Source: Hypsibius dujardini
Lineage: Eukaryota; Tardigrada; Eutardigrada; Parachela; Hypsibiidae
DNA: 64,000 nt
NCBI GenBank assembly: GCA_001579985.1
Contig: LRSR01002852.1
Span: 1-64,000, forward strand
Reading direction: 5' to 3'
The notes beneath the pieces are model-generated. The model saw nothing but the letters and a program-made list of their open reading frames with translations, was not told the origin of the DNA and did not search any database. Numbering within the stretch: the first letter of the stretch is position 1; each line of letters starts with the position of its first letter. Positions 46,905-64,000 of this stretch are shown here, piece by piece. A program made the position numbers and the translations under genes.

Positions 46905-48647
46905 AACAGACAGAGAGACGAACCTTATTGTTATGGCCGGGTTCCATATGTGAAGCTGGTTGAAATGGAAAAAATCGTCCTTGTCCCAATTCATCACGAC
47001 TGTCCATCGCTTTTACCCCAACGTCAAATAGGCATTTTCCTGCCTCACCATCTTCCACTCCGTCGTGGTCTTTTCGGCATTTATCTTTATCGAGTCCGTC
47101 TTCCACGAACCGTCGCAAAGCTTCTCGGCTAAGAACATAGCCAGCTCCACCAGACATGTATCCTGATAAAGGCATATATAGATCAACTGTCAAGGGAGCC
47201 TCAACCTTATAGCAGTGACAGAATTGATGAACATGCAAACCTTGTGGTGTGAAGGGTTTGAATTGGCAGCCAAAATAGACCGGATCGGCGGGAGTGTAGT
47301 TGGACAGTAACAGACGAAGATTCTCCACGATAACGTATGTGTCGTCGTCGGCCTTCATAAACCAGTCGTACTTTGCTAGCGAACTCTTGTACGCGTACCT
47401 TAAAAGAGGCATGTAATTTTGTCAACCATGATCTTGAAATATCCATTAGACCAATCATCGAAATTCGACGTGCACCCCATCACCCTTTGAGGGAAAGTTC
47501 CCTAAGCCAAGATAACACAATTAAAACTAGCCAGATACCAAGCTAAAACGACAAGAAATTAATTCTTCTTGTTTATGCTTCATTATCTAGTCACGTGGCG
47601 TTTTAGTTTCAATTTTATTGCTCAATTACAATTATAGATCGTTTTATTTGCAATTCAATCTATCACCAATTCATTTGTAGAATGATACTTATCTAAAATA
47701 ATAAAACTGAGAACATTCAGTTGGAGCAAAAAAAAGTCAACCCGACTCTACATTAGTTATTGCTCTTGTGATAAATCATATCTCTTCATTGTTGGCAAGC
47801 TTATTTAAACGTTAAATTTAGGCATAGCAATGCATATTCATATAACTATGTATATACCGTATATACCTACCATATGTAATATATAATATATATATACCAC
47901 GTATAACTACATTTATTCTATATAGATATAATATACTTTTATATATATATGTGTATATATAATATACTTATACATATACCTCATATACCTGCAATTATTA
48001 TATGTATGTATAATATATTTATATATTTAGATATATATATATACCACATATACTTACATTTAATATATGTATGACATTTTAAATATATCTTGAGTGTGTG
48101 CCACATCATCATCAATACGATGGCACAAATATTGTTAACGAATCTACACAAAATCAAAAATGCACAATTAAGAGTTAACTGGTAACCCTTACCGGAAGCC
48201 GAATTTGGTCTTGCCCCATAGCTTGTCCCTGCCCTCGCCGACTGACGCGTTGATCGCCGGCAGCGTCGGCTCATCCTCTGTACTGACAAAGACATACTCG
48301 TTGCACCGTTTCGCCCACGTCTCCTTGACCGCTCGTGCCTTGCCGTGATTCTGCGGCGACGTCATGATCCAACAAAAAATGCGAACTTTCTCATAAAGCT
48401 CTTCCGCGACCGTCTTCGTTTTGACCTTCGCCTCCGGCATCATCGCCAGTAATTCCCCGTGTTTCGCTAGCTTCTCTTTCAACCCGACCAGCTGTCCGGC
48501 CTGAGCGTCGCTTAAAAGTACCACCTGGGACGAAATGTCCTCATTATTGCTGTTCCCGCGGAATCGTAAAAAAATAAAGGTATTGATAAGGAATCCCAGG
48601 ATAAATGGGAGAATGGACTGCTTCGTCAGCAGCGCTCGAGAATTCAT
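46552..48647 (-). CDS. C1GALT1: Core-1 beta-1,3-galactosyltransferase, copy C
   Basis: Four minus-strand exons, 48193-48647, 47241-47398, 46924-47162 and 46552-46719, give 339 residues, the same length as copy A and with the same intron phases. The membrane anchor is at about 9-27 (KQSILPFILGFLINTFIFL). Catalytic-domain blocks are intact: [96 protein letters not shown] and [15 protein letters not shown]. The stem and C terminus differ most from copy A. Intron 3 carries a long pure GACA array. Function as for copy A; the two intact copies may differ in tissue or substrate. Confidence 0.93.
46795..46917. repeat. (GACA)n array in intron 3 of galactosyltransferase copy C
   Basis: A core of about 15 uninterrupted GACA units with GATA variants. 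On the gene's own strand it reads GTCT. Confidence 0.95.
47865..48090. repeat. AT-rich (TATATA)n low-complexity tract
   Basis: TATATAC and TATATGTA repeats in the large first intron (794 bp) of copy C. A related ATATAC run lies at 44485-44525. Confidence 0.85.
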
Positions 48648-49131
48648 CGTATAGAAAACGAGAGTCTTATTTTCGGTCTTTTTTCTTGACGTGCGAATAA
48701 TTTTTCTACGTGGATTTCTGATTTTTAGTGTGACCTCTTTCTCGGCATACTCTGTTGGAAAACAGTATTGTCTGCGAAAAATGTCTGTATAGGAAAAAGA
48801 TATGGTCCATTAATTCCGTTAGTGTGGCTCTGGCGCTGGGCTCTCCGGCTGGCGCAGGTTACCTCACTGACTGCAGATGCGGCGATTATTAACGGCCTCT
48901 TTTAAAACACAGATGTGAGCGTTTCTTCCGTCGCGGTATAGGAAAGAGTAACACGGCAGACTATGGCAGACACTCGAATGTCATTACCTGGTAGGTCGCT
49001 AGTTAATGCAGCGCCACTTTGTTGGGGTTAAAAATTCCGCAGCTGCAGCCTGTTTATCGGCTGAAACAGAATCACTTTGTAATACGGAAGGGAAACTTGA
49101 CACAATGGCTCACTCGATATCTTTATCTACA

Positions 49132-49132
<1 letters not shown>

Positions 49133-49188
<56 letters not shown>

Positions 49189-49275
49189 GTCTGCTTGTCA
49201 TTACGTCTGCTCTGCCTGGTGTCTGTCTGTGTATTTGTCTGTCTGTTAGTCCGCCTGTTTGCCTGATATCCGTCT
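49133..49275. repeat. (GTCT)n array
   Basis: About 14 uninterrupted GTCT units, then degenerate units. It lies in the spacer 48648-49466, upstream of galactosyltransferase copy C, and the spacer shows no gene. Confidence 0.95.
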
Positions 49276-49466
49276 GTCTGCCTGATCTGTGACAGCCTGC
49301 CTGCCTGCCTGGCTGCACATGTTCACTTGTCTGTATGAGCGGGGTAAATTTTCTCGACTAGTACGACCTCTACTGCATTTACAAGTGAGCACCACTCAGT
49401 TTATACATGCTAAACTAAATTAAAAACTAAAAACATGAAGCCACTAAAAAAATCGGGCAATCCAGT

Positions 49467-52400
49467 CTAAGCAGTGCGGGCGCGGTCTGCCTGCTGGCCT
49501 GGCGCAACTGACCGATAGGAAACATTCATCACTGAAACAATACTAAATGCACAACCGTGATCCGACTTGGCCTGCAACATGACCCTCGCGTGCTGCTTCA
49601 CCTCCAGCGACATGTCCGCCATGTCCATGGTGCAACCGTAGGTCTGACCGTTGGCCTGCACGCCCAACAGCGGAACAGAGGGGAAACACTTTGAAAACTG
49701 AACGATCGGACTGTACCCTTCCTCTTCATCCAGATCCTATGGAAAATAATTCCCAAAACTCATTTAACGTTTAATTTTCAATTACTATCTTACCGAGCTG
49801 TCTTTTGATAATTTTATCATAGTTTTAGTTAATTTATATTTAAACTAAATCAAATTTTTCCCTCGCTTTGTTAGCATTTAATAATTTAATTAAATCCTAT
49901 ATAGCTGAGCTACTATTTAATAATGATATTTTAATTTAATTTAATTCAAACTGATTTAAAGTTAATTTAAGTTAATTTAATCAATATCTGTCTTAATTAC
50001 TATTCAATATCTATTTCTGTATTTAACAATTTTTACATGTATGTTCATAACATGTAGAATGTGCTATAAAACATTATACACTTTACTTACAATTTGTTTA
50101 TTTCTCACAAATTAATGGGGGAAAATATCTATGACAAACCTGAGGAGTATGACCGCTGTAAAATGCGAAGCCAAAATGGACCAGCTGGTAGCCTTCCGTC
50201 GCGGCGAAGGTCGATTGATCCAGCCTGTTCCGCCATTCCATCAGACGAGTCTGCACGACCAGCTGATGCGAACACTCCTCATCGGTGAGGTAGAGCGAGC
50301 TGGCGATCACATCCTTGCCGAGGAAGCCTATGGCCACTAGCGTCGGACCCCATTGCTGCTCGGCCGTGTAGACCGCGGCGTCCACCTTGGACTGACAGAC
50401 CTCCACGCCGGAGCAGGCAAAGCCGGAGGGATGGGAATCCAGCAGGTAGTTGTGCAGCTTCTGGACGGCGGCCGGGGAGGGAGAACCGTGCTCGAAGAGT
50501 AGCAGGCTGCGCAGTGGCGTGCGATATGGTCCCAAAGTCTGCAATAGCGGATAATTTCAACATACTTTACTCAGATCAAACACAAACGATAAAGCAAAAA
50601 ATATACAGACAAGACCGATCGACAGATGTGCAGACAGACAGACGGCAGCCAGCCAGCCAGCCAGACGCAAATGCAAACAGAAAGACACACAGGAAGACTG
50701 ACAGATAGACACGAAAGTAAAGAGACAAGCAGACAGACAGACAAGCAGACAGAGATACATACATACAGATATAAAGACAGAAACAGATATGCGGGCTATA
50801 TTAGTTTGCCATTATTGACTAACCTGTTCGATGTAATTCGGCACACCAACTGATGTTTCCAGCTCCCGTAGCCGCTTGGCGTCCAGGACCAGACAGACTG
50901 GTGTAATGTACCGCGAGCTCGGCAGCATCAGAGCAGCTACGCCACCACCCAGGGCACACTCCTGTGTCTGCATGATTTCATACCGATTGTCCGCGCCCAA
51001 CTGACGCTCCGCAGTCGTCGAGCCAATTATTCCCACTCCATAAATCTCACACAGTACCGACCGCTTCGGCAAGAGCTCCTGAAAAAGGAACAGCGATTGG
51101 TCAGCTAACTAGGCTTCCAAATTTGTTAATCATTCCTTTAGTTATTCATCATATTTAGATTAACCAATCCATTTACGATAACTTGAACCAATATGATGGG
51201 TTTCGAAGGGAAGAAATGCTAAATACTCTGTAAACATGTTTAATAGATATTCATCGCTAAACGAATTACCTTGTCGACGCAAGAGATAATTTAATTTACA
51301 CAAATTACAATTGATGTTACATAGAAACACCACCATGGAACATAAGAGAAGTTTTCATCATCATTGCTTATTTAGTTTTTCGTATTTCATTTCGTTCTAA
51401 CAGGTAACAACCCCAAACATCTAAAAAATAAAATCGTCAAGCAGGAATGAAAGGTCGGATTTCCAACAATTAAATAATGTAATTTTACGTCATAAAAAAT
51501 ATTATTAAACAACCTTGAAAGCTGATATTCCGTTGATCCGTGCATGACAAGGTCCGAACTGCGGGCGGAATAACGCGGCCGAAATGAAAGTGAGGACAAA
51601 TCGCGGCTCAAATGACAAATGCTGAAGCGTCTCTTCCAGATGCGGGAGGAAGTCTTCGATGGTGGAATCCTTGGACAGCATGGCGTTCACCATCAGCCAG
51701 GCGGGATGCTCGCGATGCCGGAGCGCCTTAGCAACCTCGAGGTTGTAGGAGCGACAGACCTGTCTCAGAACATTTAGGAGGCGTGCTGGAGCGACGCGAA
51801 CCAGACCGGTGATGAGGGATTCGTGGAGGGAGACGGTGCGCTCGTTGGCTGGACCCGATGGTTGAGCGGGGATGCTGCGGTCCTTGCGAGGTGTCGGGAC
51901 TTTAGGCATCTCAAAGTGGGTGGACGGTGCTCGTGAAATTGCTGTAGCGCCTGAAAGAATGTAGGAATTGAGCAAAGCAGAACAAAACAAACAGGCAGAC
52001 ACGCAGGTAGACATCTAGGCAGGCAGACATAACTTCAGACCTTCTGACAGACAGACAGATTCAGGCATATACAGATACAGATACAGATACAGACAAACAC
52101 GGAGACAGAAAGATAGATCTACAGCTAGATAGACAGACAGGCAGAGGATCAAACAGACAGCTTCAAACATATACGCATACAGACAGACAGGTAGACATAG
52201 TGACAGGCTGACAGACAGATTCAGACATACAGGCTTACAAACAAACAAAAACGACAGATATGTGCCATACACAGAGACAAACAGACAGAAAATGCCACCA
52301 AATCGCATCAAATAACATTTTCTCTCTTTGTCAGACACATCAAAATAGCACGCACCAGATCCTGTTTTCACATAAATCCTCTGGCCCGGCTTGATACAGC

Positions 52401-55112
52401 TCAATGACTTGCCCAGCGGTGCACCTCGGGAGGAAATGGTAATATCCCCGATACCAAATGTCTGCACATCCGCCGAGCCTTCCTCGTGCAGTTTAGGGAG
52501 GTTCAGTTTAGTGGCCAACGGATTGACTAGGACACTGGGTTGCCATCGGGGTCGTTTCGTCATCATTGCCGCCGTGAAGCTCGGCGCAGTGTTGGCGGTC
52601 ATCTTGGGACTGGCTGGCCTAGTTGAGCAGACAACCACCGCCGGAATCGCCGTCGAGGAGGTCGAGGTGATTTCAACAGTAGTCACGTCTGTGGGATCCG
52701 CATCGTCGCTCTCGATCACAGGCAGACCAAGCAGCATGCCGGAAGCCTTATCGGGGTTGCCTTCGGCCAGAGTATGCTCCAGGAGGAGCTGCATGGCGGA
52801 ATCTTCCGCTGTCTTACGCTTCCGGTCTGAAAAATGGATTTAAAAGGAATACCAGGAAACCGAAAAATAGACAGACATTTAGACAAATAGACCGACAGGA
52901 AGACAAACTTACAGACAAGTATGCTGGCAGGCAAGCAGACAGACAAACAAAACGGACAAATTGACAGACAGATAGACAAGTAGACAGCCAAATACATAAG
53001 GAGACAGTCAGAGAGACAAACAGGATAATAGATATATAGAAAAGCAAACATGTAGGTAAGTAGGGAAGCAGACAGGCAGACTAATTGACAGATACAGACA
53101 GCCAGACAGACGGACAGAATGACAGAGAAACAAAAAACCAGACAGACAGACAAACAATCGGCGTACTTTTTAGCTTCGGTGCCTCAATCTCTTCAGAAGA
53201 TGGTTCCTGGTCAATAGTGATTTCTTCCTGGAATTCCGGCAGCAGTGTTACTGGTGCCTGAGCGGTACTCTCCACCCCATAATGCCGCCGATTAGGTCGC
53301 TTGTCCTCCCCGGTCCTGAATTTCAGTTGCAAGTTATACACGTCCTTTTTGCTGACCACCTTGCCAGTCATCTCAGCCAACGTGGCCGCGACCATATCCG
53401 GAGTCGCCTTATTCACCGCCGAGATGAGCTGCTTAGCTTTCTGGATCTCTTCGGCGTTGAACTGGCGGTTCTGGCGGTAGTTGCGGAACAGCTCGGCACT
53501 GATTTCGTGGCTGTGGAACTCCGACAGCTCGCGGACCACCAGTTTGTCCTGTCAACAAAATCCTGAATAAAATGAAATACTACTTCTAGCCATGTTAAGA
53601 ATTTATCAACCATTCACATTTCTTAAATATTTAAACAGAGGACTTGAATGTAAATCTAATATTTACATATTAATCAAAACATTCCACAGAAAAGTTATTA
53701 CAATATTCTTTATTAGACATTAGTATATATCATTCTTTTACTTGTAAACAACTGACATTATTATTTTATAAAGAGATATTACTAGTTCCAACAAATAATA
53801 ACTGCGACAGTTATTCTATTGAACTAAATTACTGTTAAATTTTGCGCAAGTACATTATTATTTTATTATAAAATACTAACTAGGAAAAAAATGTGCTCTC
53901 ACTTTATTGTATTACTAGGTGAACTAAATTTTCTATCTCTATATTTCTATATTACATTTCTGAAATATAGTTAAGAACGGTGGCTCAAACTTCCGGTGAA
54001 GGAATAGAAAATATACTAGTTAATTTATGATCCATCTAATTACATGTACACACGTAGCCATATTACTGGGTGGCAGAATTCAAACCACTCTTTTAGCTGG
54101 GCGCAAGCAAAATTCGGTGGTCTGAGTTTGAGTCAAACACCCAAATTGTGGCCATGTGTGTAGTGTCACATTACCTGGGCTTTATCGTAGCGGATGCTCA
54201 AAAAGGCATGACAATTCTGCCCGAGATAGGTCTGTGTCGGGCGTTGTCCCTTGCCGCGGTACGTGGGTGCTCCTCGATGCACGCAGGAATATCGCACACG
54301 GGCGTATTTGATCCGCTCATCCGGATGGCGATGACTCTTCTCCACCGTGAACGGATGATGGCAATGCTCCAGCCAAGGCTTGTAGTGCTGTTCGTAAAAC
54401 TCCTCAAAACTGTCGAAAGCTGCGACTCGGGTAAACAGCAAGAAATGCTAACATTAATCAGCAATACGTATTGGTTGCTTAATTGCTTGATTACCGTAAA
54501 TGAATTGCACATGACATTGACACTGACAGGATTGAGGACTGGACAGTTGATTGATTGTTGACTGGTCACAAACAAAAACTCAAAATCCCACTGCTTCGGT
54601 GACAAACCCTTCCCTAGACTCGAAATTCGCCTAGCAGTTCTACAATACCTTTTTTATTTACAATACAATAAAATTTAAGGAGCAATAGTGTACTCGAACT
54701 CAGAAGAGTGAAAGAACAAAAAATTGGTTTCAACAATGAAAACCTGGTTGAAACAACGACAAAGCTCTTTTGAAGAACGAAAAAGCTAGTTTAAAGAACA
54801 GAAAACCTAGTTTAGTGAATGGAAAAGCTGATTTAAAAACAAGAAAAAGCCATTTTAAAGATCGGAATAAAGAACAGATTAGAATATCCCATTGATTGAT
54901 TGATTCGCATAGTCCGGTTGTTGCAAAAAGAAAACCATTCCTTTCGATTGATTCATTTCGTGGACAAAAAAGTCGAGTTTACAAATTTGCAGGAAAGTTA
55001 ACGATTCCAATAAAGAAGACAACAAGAAAAATGAAAGCTCGCAAGTACCTGCGTTCACATGAATGGACGATGCCTCCACGATACGGTACCCATTTCCACT
55101 CTGTGGTTCCAT
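49467..55112 (-). CDS. FAR1/ZSWIM3-like region joined to FBXO22-like F-box and FIST protein
   Basis: Eight minus-strand exons, 55049-55112, 54175-54419, 53167-53548, 52356-52826, 51514-51950, 50824-51078, 50140-50538 and 49467-49736, join in phase to 840 residues. Residues 22-150 resemble the N-terminal FAR1-like region of ZSWIM3-type proteins: FDSFEEFYEQHYKPW, IKYARVRYSCVHRG, GQNCHAFLSIRYD, then FHSHEISAELF. Residues 150-230 add a helical LFRNYRQNRQFNAEEIQKA segment; 231-425 are low complexity. Residues about 428-470 look like an F-box (LLNVLRQVCRSYN). The rest matches FBXO22, with FIST-type features and the block KCFPSVPLLGVQANGQTYGC near the end. FBXO22 is a substrate receptor of an SCF ubiquitin ligase. 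The SWIM zinc finger and transposase-like core are absent. Two separate genes cannot be excluded; a start at MPKVPTPRKDR in exon 5 is the alternative. Confidence 0.75.
50600..50790. repeat. (GACA)n/CCAGCCAG array in the FBXO22-like gene
   Basis: Degenerate GACA units with a short AGCC repeat near 50650, in the intron between exons 6 and 7. Confidence 0.9.
52005..52290. repeat. (GACA)n/(GATACA)n array in the FBXO22-like gene
   Basis: Fills most of the intron between exons 4 and 5, the intron at which the two halves of the predicted fusion meet. Confidence 0.9.
52855..53155. repeat. Degenerate (GACA)n array in the FBXO22-like gene
   Basis: Occupies nearly the whole intron between exons 3 and 4. 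Confidence 0.9.
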
Positions 55113-55793
55113 GGCGCGAGAGCCGGTGTGGCGGGAAAATCGCAACTGACCGGAAGTGCGTGCACGCGACCAAAATCGGGGCACGCGGGTGTGAACGGCA
55201 AAAATGGAGAAACCACGCATACTTGGCTATTTCCACCGCGTGGTGCATCATTCACAGCGTTCGCTTTAAACCCAACTCAACTTTCTGGCATAAAGTGAAC
55301 GCTCTGAACCGGGACAAGGTTCAATTGCATTCACTTAGGCCGCAACATGATGAACCCACTTGAACTCAACTTTATGGCTAGTTCCCGTTCGTTTTCGGGT
55401 CGGGCTGGCCAGGCCCGTGGATTAACTTTAGCCAGCCGAATTTTTGTCAAAGCTGTGACGTCACTGCCGGTATAATTTTCGCTGAAATTCCAAGTCGGGA
55501 TTTCATCAGGGTTCCACGCGTGATTTCCTGTAGTCTCCGTTTCATTTGCTTCGTAATATTTCTGAAAGGTAAACGTGACGTTGCTAAAATCTTCGGCAGT
55601 TGATCATGAGGAGATTCCGAGCTGAATTGGTAGTTTTGTCGAGGAATTACTATTTGTTGCTGTTTTTAGGGATTTTTGCTTTGTCGTTAGCATATCGCCC
55701 TATTTTTTTGGCAGATGCGCATTTTAACTTTCTTTCAGGTAACGGAATTTGCTACCGGATATTCAAACAGAATTGATTGGGAATAATTTATTT
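55113..55793. promoter_or_regulatory. Head-to-head intergenic region FBXO22-like/KARS
   Basis: Start codons point away from each other across 681 bp. A bidirectional promoter is likely. No TATA box is obvious on either side, which suits a housekeeping synthetase gene. Confidence 0.5.
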
Positions 55794-61334
<5,541 letters not shown>

Positions 61335-61594
61335 TCTTCATCTCCACATCTCGTGGCTCATTTTCTACTTACCTTACTGCAAACTTTTCCGCTGTTTCTC
61401 GCATTCACCATGTTCGGCTCGTCTGACGGTGACTGCTCATTTGATCCAAGCAGTCACATCTTCCCTTTTACAACCTTGGGTTCCCTGGTTACTGCGTTGT
61501 GCCACCCGTCTGAAATAGGAACAGTTTTTGTGAAGTCAGCATTGGTCATTTTAACGGATATGTTGTTATAGCGAGAGGGACCGGGCGGGAAAAA

Positions 61595-61985
61595 GGTTAC
61601 GCCACAGCAGCTACATTGTATGACCTCTCCCACGGTCACTCGTATCTTTTATCACGGAATTGTTATACCAGTTGTCCTGCCACGCATTCCGGGTACTCGG
61701 TACTTCTGAAGAAAACGTGTACACATACCGATAGACAAACAGACATACAGACTGGCAGACTTACAGACAGAAGGACAGACAAATAGACAGTCAAACGAAT
61801 AGACGAACAGTCAGTGTGTAATGGTCTCTCGCAAGGCACAAGTAGGCAGAATAACTCCTCTCCACAGGGTGTGAGGAAGATTGGGTTATGTCATCCCGCT
61901 ACTCGTGCAATTTATGACCTCTTCGGCAGTCCCTCGCCTGATTTATCGTGGGACCGTTATCGTAGTTCCCCTCCCATGCATCCTT
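61595..61985 (+). repeat. Diverged direct duplication downstream of KARS
   Basis: Two segments of about 100 bases, 61595-61690 and 61884-61985, align in the same direction. They share GGTTAYG, ATGACCTCT, CACGGTCAC/GGCAGTCCC, TTTATC.CGG and CTCCCATGCATCC-like positions. Similarity is moderate. A GACA array (61715-61815) lies between them. Confidence 0.5.
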
Positions 61986-63789
61986 GCTATTAAGGGGATC
62001 CTTAGAGGAAGCCATTTGTTTACGGATGTGATTGTATGTGTGTGTGTGTGTGGGTGTGTGTGTGTTGTGAAAGAAGGTCAGCACTACAGGGATTTGACGG
62101 CGTGCGCAACGCGTGCGCTCGTTCTTCAAGGGATGTATTCAGTACGTGGGGCGCACTCGCAATCCTCCATCCCTACATCCATAAATGCGGGCGGGGTTTT
62201 ATTTATAATTCAAGGAAACATACGAGACCGAGAGACAGAATGCTACAGGCAGAGACATGGATCGGTTGCCAACTTGGCAGTGCAACAAAAAAAGAACGAA
62301 TTTACTTATGTAGTATTGCAGTCCCATTCTTCCTCGTATACGTAGACAGACATAAGTAATTTATACCTGTCTGATTGAATCTATTAAATCGTTGAAAAAG
62401 AGATTGCGATTTGCCACCGATCGAAAAGGGGCACGAAACGAGTCCTTAGTTTTTTGAGAAAACTGTTATCGCAAACCTTCGTCCCTACACAAGAAATCGT
62501 CGACAAAAAGGCACATCCTTGGGGTGAGCGAAGAGGGTAGGAAAAATCGTTAGGCGTGTGCATATGTAGTATCAAAAATCAACTGAAAAATTGCCCATAG
62601 AGACGGATGTGACTGCAAACGCGAAGTTGATTGCCCATCACGCAGTCATCACGGTCGGTTGAGTACCCCCACCACATATATACATATACACCCCCCCCCC
62701 CAACAGGGGAGTACTGCCGGGGAAGAGGGGAACTCAGGCGGCACAGCAGGGACCCTTGCGTATAGAGTGTAGTGAGACCAGCAGTCCAGACCATTAGGCA
62801 AATGCGCTGGCGCGTATCAAATCACATCAAAACATCAGCCATCAAGCAAATCTCCCGGGACCATGAATACGTTATATATATATGTTTGTTATGTACCATG
62901 CCTTCCTTGGCGGAGACGTGCTTTTCTAAGATTCACAAGAAAAGAGTCAGTGAAATTTTGAACAGAAGTGACCATGGTTAGATTTTTTTAACTTCGTGGA
63001 ATTGCGATATTTCAGACTTAGTACCCAATTTAATTTATAATCAAACGCCCCTCCCTCTCCTCGATTGTAATTATAATAACAATACATAATGTACTAGTGA
63101 TGTAATAAAGGGAACAATTTTTACTGGCGCAAATTTGTGATAATTAAGTCACGACCTGCCAGAAATAAATATCTTTAAAAACGACTTTTTAACTGGCTGC
63201 AAATTTAATGAGAGAAAAGCTAGCAAATGAAAGAATATTTTGTTTCTATGATCTGGAATTGGAGTCGAACGCCGTCCTTGATATCGAAAATAAAGAATAA
63301 ACAAATCCCCAAAAATTGTGTGCACTAGGTTGGCAATGCAGTTTCTTAAAATAATTTAAAATTAAGTTGCTGAATTGTTCAGACTCTCTCTCTCTCTCAC
63401 GTGTGAATTTTCACCAAGTAAACAAAAAGCTTTTTCCCGATTTACAAGACACTCAAGCTGTTAATATACTTCAGATAGAAATTAATTGAAGGTGCGGCTG
63501 ACTTCGTCGTACCATTAAGTAACTGAGTACTCTAAGCGAAATATGCACATCTAAACCATTCACGAATTCCTCACTACAGCACCATATGACGTGTCTATTT
63601 GTTTTTCGCGTTGAAACTGAAGTGTCATAATCCGATTAATAGGAGCGGATGGGAGCTGCTTATTTCGAGTTAAAGATATGGATTTCATTAATCCGTGGAA
63701 AAAGAAACAATACACGCGAGGTACCTTGTGTTTTTCGTTTTATAATGCACGTATCTCCAGAGCAATATATACATTGGGGAGGGGTACCG
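61986..63789. other. Gene-free stretch with simple repeats
   Basis: No gene is recognised between the KARS 3' end and the window end. A (GT)n run lies at 62035-62066 and a run of 12 C at about 62690. A 154-codon frame crossing the GT run (61881-62345) has no protein-like features. Confidence 0.5.
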
Positions 63790-63925
63790 TCTGTCTGTCT
63801 GTCTGTCTGTCTGTCTGCCTGTCTCTCTGTCTGTCTGTCTGTCTATCTATCTGTCTGTCTGTCTGTCTCTCTGTCTGTCTGTCTATCTCTCTGATTGCCT
63901 GCCTGTGTCACTCTGTCTCTGTCCG
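63790..63925. repeat. (GTCT)n array at the window end
   Basis: Long nearly pure GTCT with GTCTAT and CTCTGT interruptions. Confidence 0.95.
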
Positions 63926-64000
63926 ACCATTGGCGTATCGTGTGAAGAGACCGATGATGAGGGGAAGTATATGCGCGCGCTGTATGAAACGACGCCGGAA

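Noticed and set aside
46795-46917. Regular short repeats that might be mistaken for a CRISPR array
   Set aside because: The unit is four bases with no unique spacers, in an intron of an animal gene.
61881-62345. 154-codon frame downstream of KARS
   Set aside because: It is carried through a (GT)n run and a diverged direct repeat, with no protein-like composition.

Overview
The window is nuclear DNA of an animal. Genes are split by short introns (about 80 to 900 bases) with GT..AG ends, and the recognisable proteins are metazoan: MOB4, BBS4, a GH3-domain protein, SRP72, C1GALT1, an FBXO22-like protein and KARS. The family of secreted CBM14 (peritrophin-A type) proteins with a D-W-(F/W)-F-N-V-D-C motif points to a cuticle-bearing ecdysozoan. 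A panarthropod, possibly a tardigrade, is my best guess, but nothing here proves the phylum. All gene models were spliced by eye. Exon phases agree at every junction I list, which is the main support for the models.

Layout. 1-16000: a cluster of three intact and one dead CBM14 chitin-binding genes on the + strand, embedded in foldback and hAT-like DNA transposon relics, several with 8-bp target duplications. 16541-19560 (-): MOB4. 20331-24141 (+): BBS4, head-to-head with MOB4. 25230-30105 (+): GH3-domain (GHDC-type) protein. 32213-34324 (-): a very short SRP72, tail-to-tail with the previous gene. 36527-38991 (+): secreted mucin-like protein with two trefoil domains. 39288-48647 (-): three C1GALT1-type core-1 galactosyltransferase copies, the middle one dead. 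49467-55112 (-): a FAR1/ZSWIM3-like N-terminal region spliced in frame to an FBXO22-like F-box/FIST protein. 55794-61334 (+): lysyl-tRNA synthetase with two possible starts, head-to-head with the previous gene. 61335-64000: no gene recognised.

Functional links. The cuticle proteins look co-regulated: TATA boxes lie 87-95 bp before each ATG, and two genes share a 15-base upstream element. The mucin-like trefoil protein is a plausible class of substrate for the neighbouring core-1 O-glycan enzymes. The other genes are ordinary housekeeping or cilium functions with no evident pathway link.

Most unusual points: (1) the FAR1-like/FBXO22-like fusion; (2) an SRP72 lacking about 260 residues of central TPR region with no room for them in its introns; (3) more than fifteen GTCT/GACA arrays, most inside introns, one of which can be seen to have grown (or shrunk) since a gene duplication; (4) several non-autonomous hAT-like families, one copy with a second palindromic element nested in it; (5) a perfect pair of 84-bp inverted arms around a 276-bp GC-richer spacer at 31357-31800.
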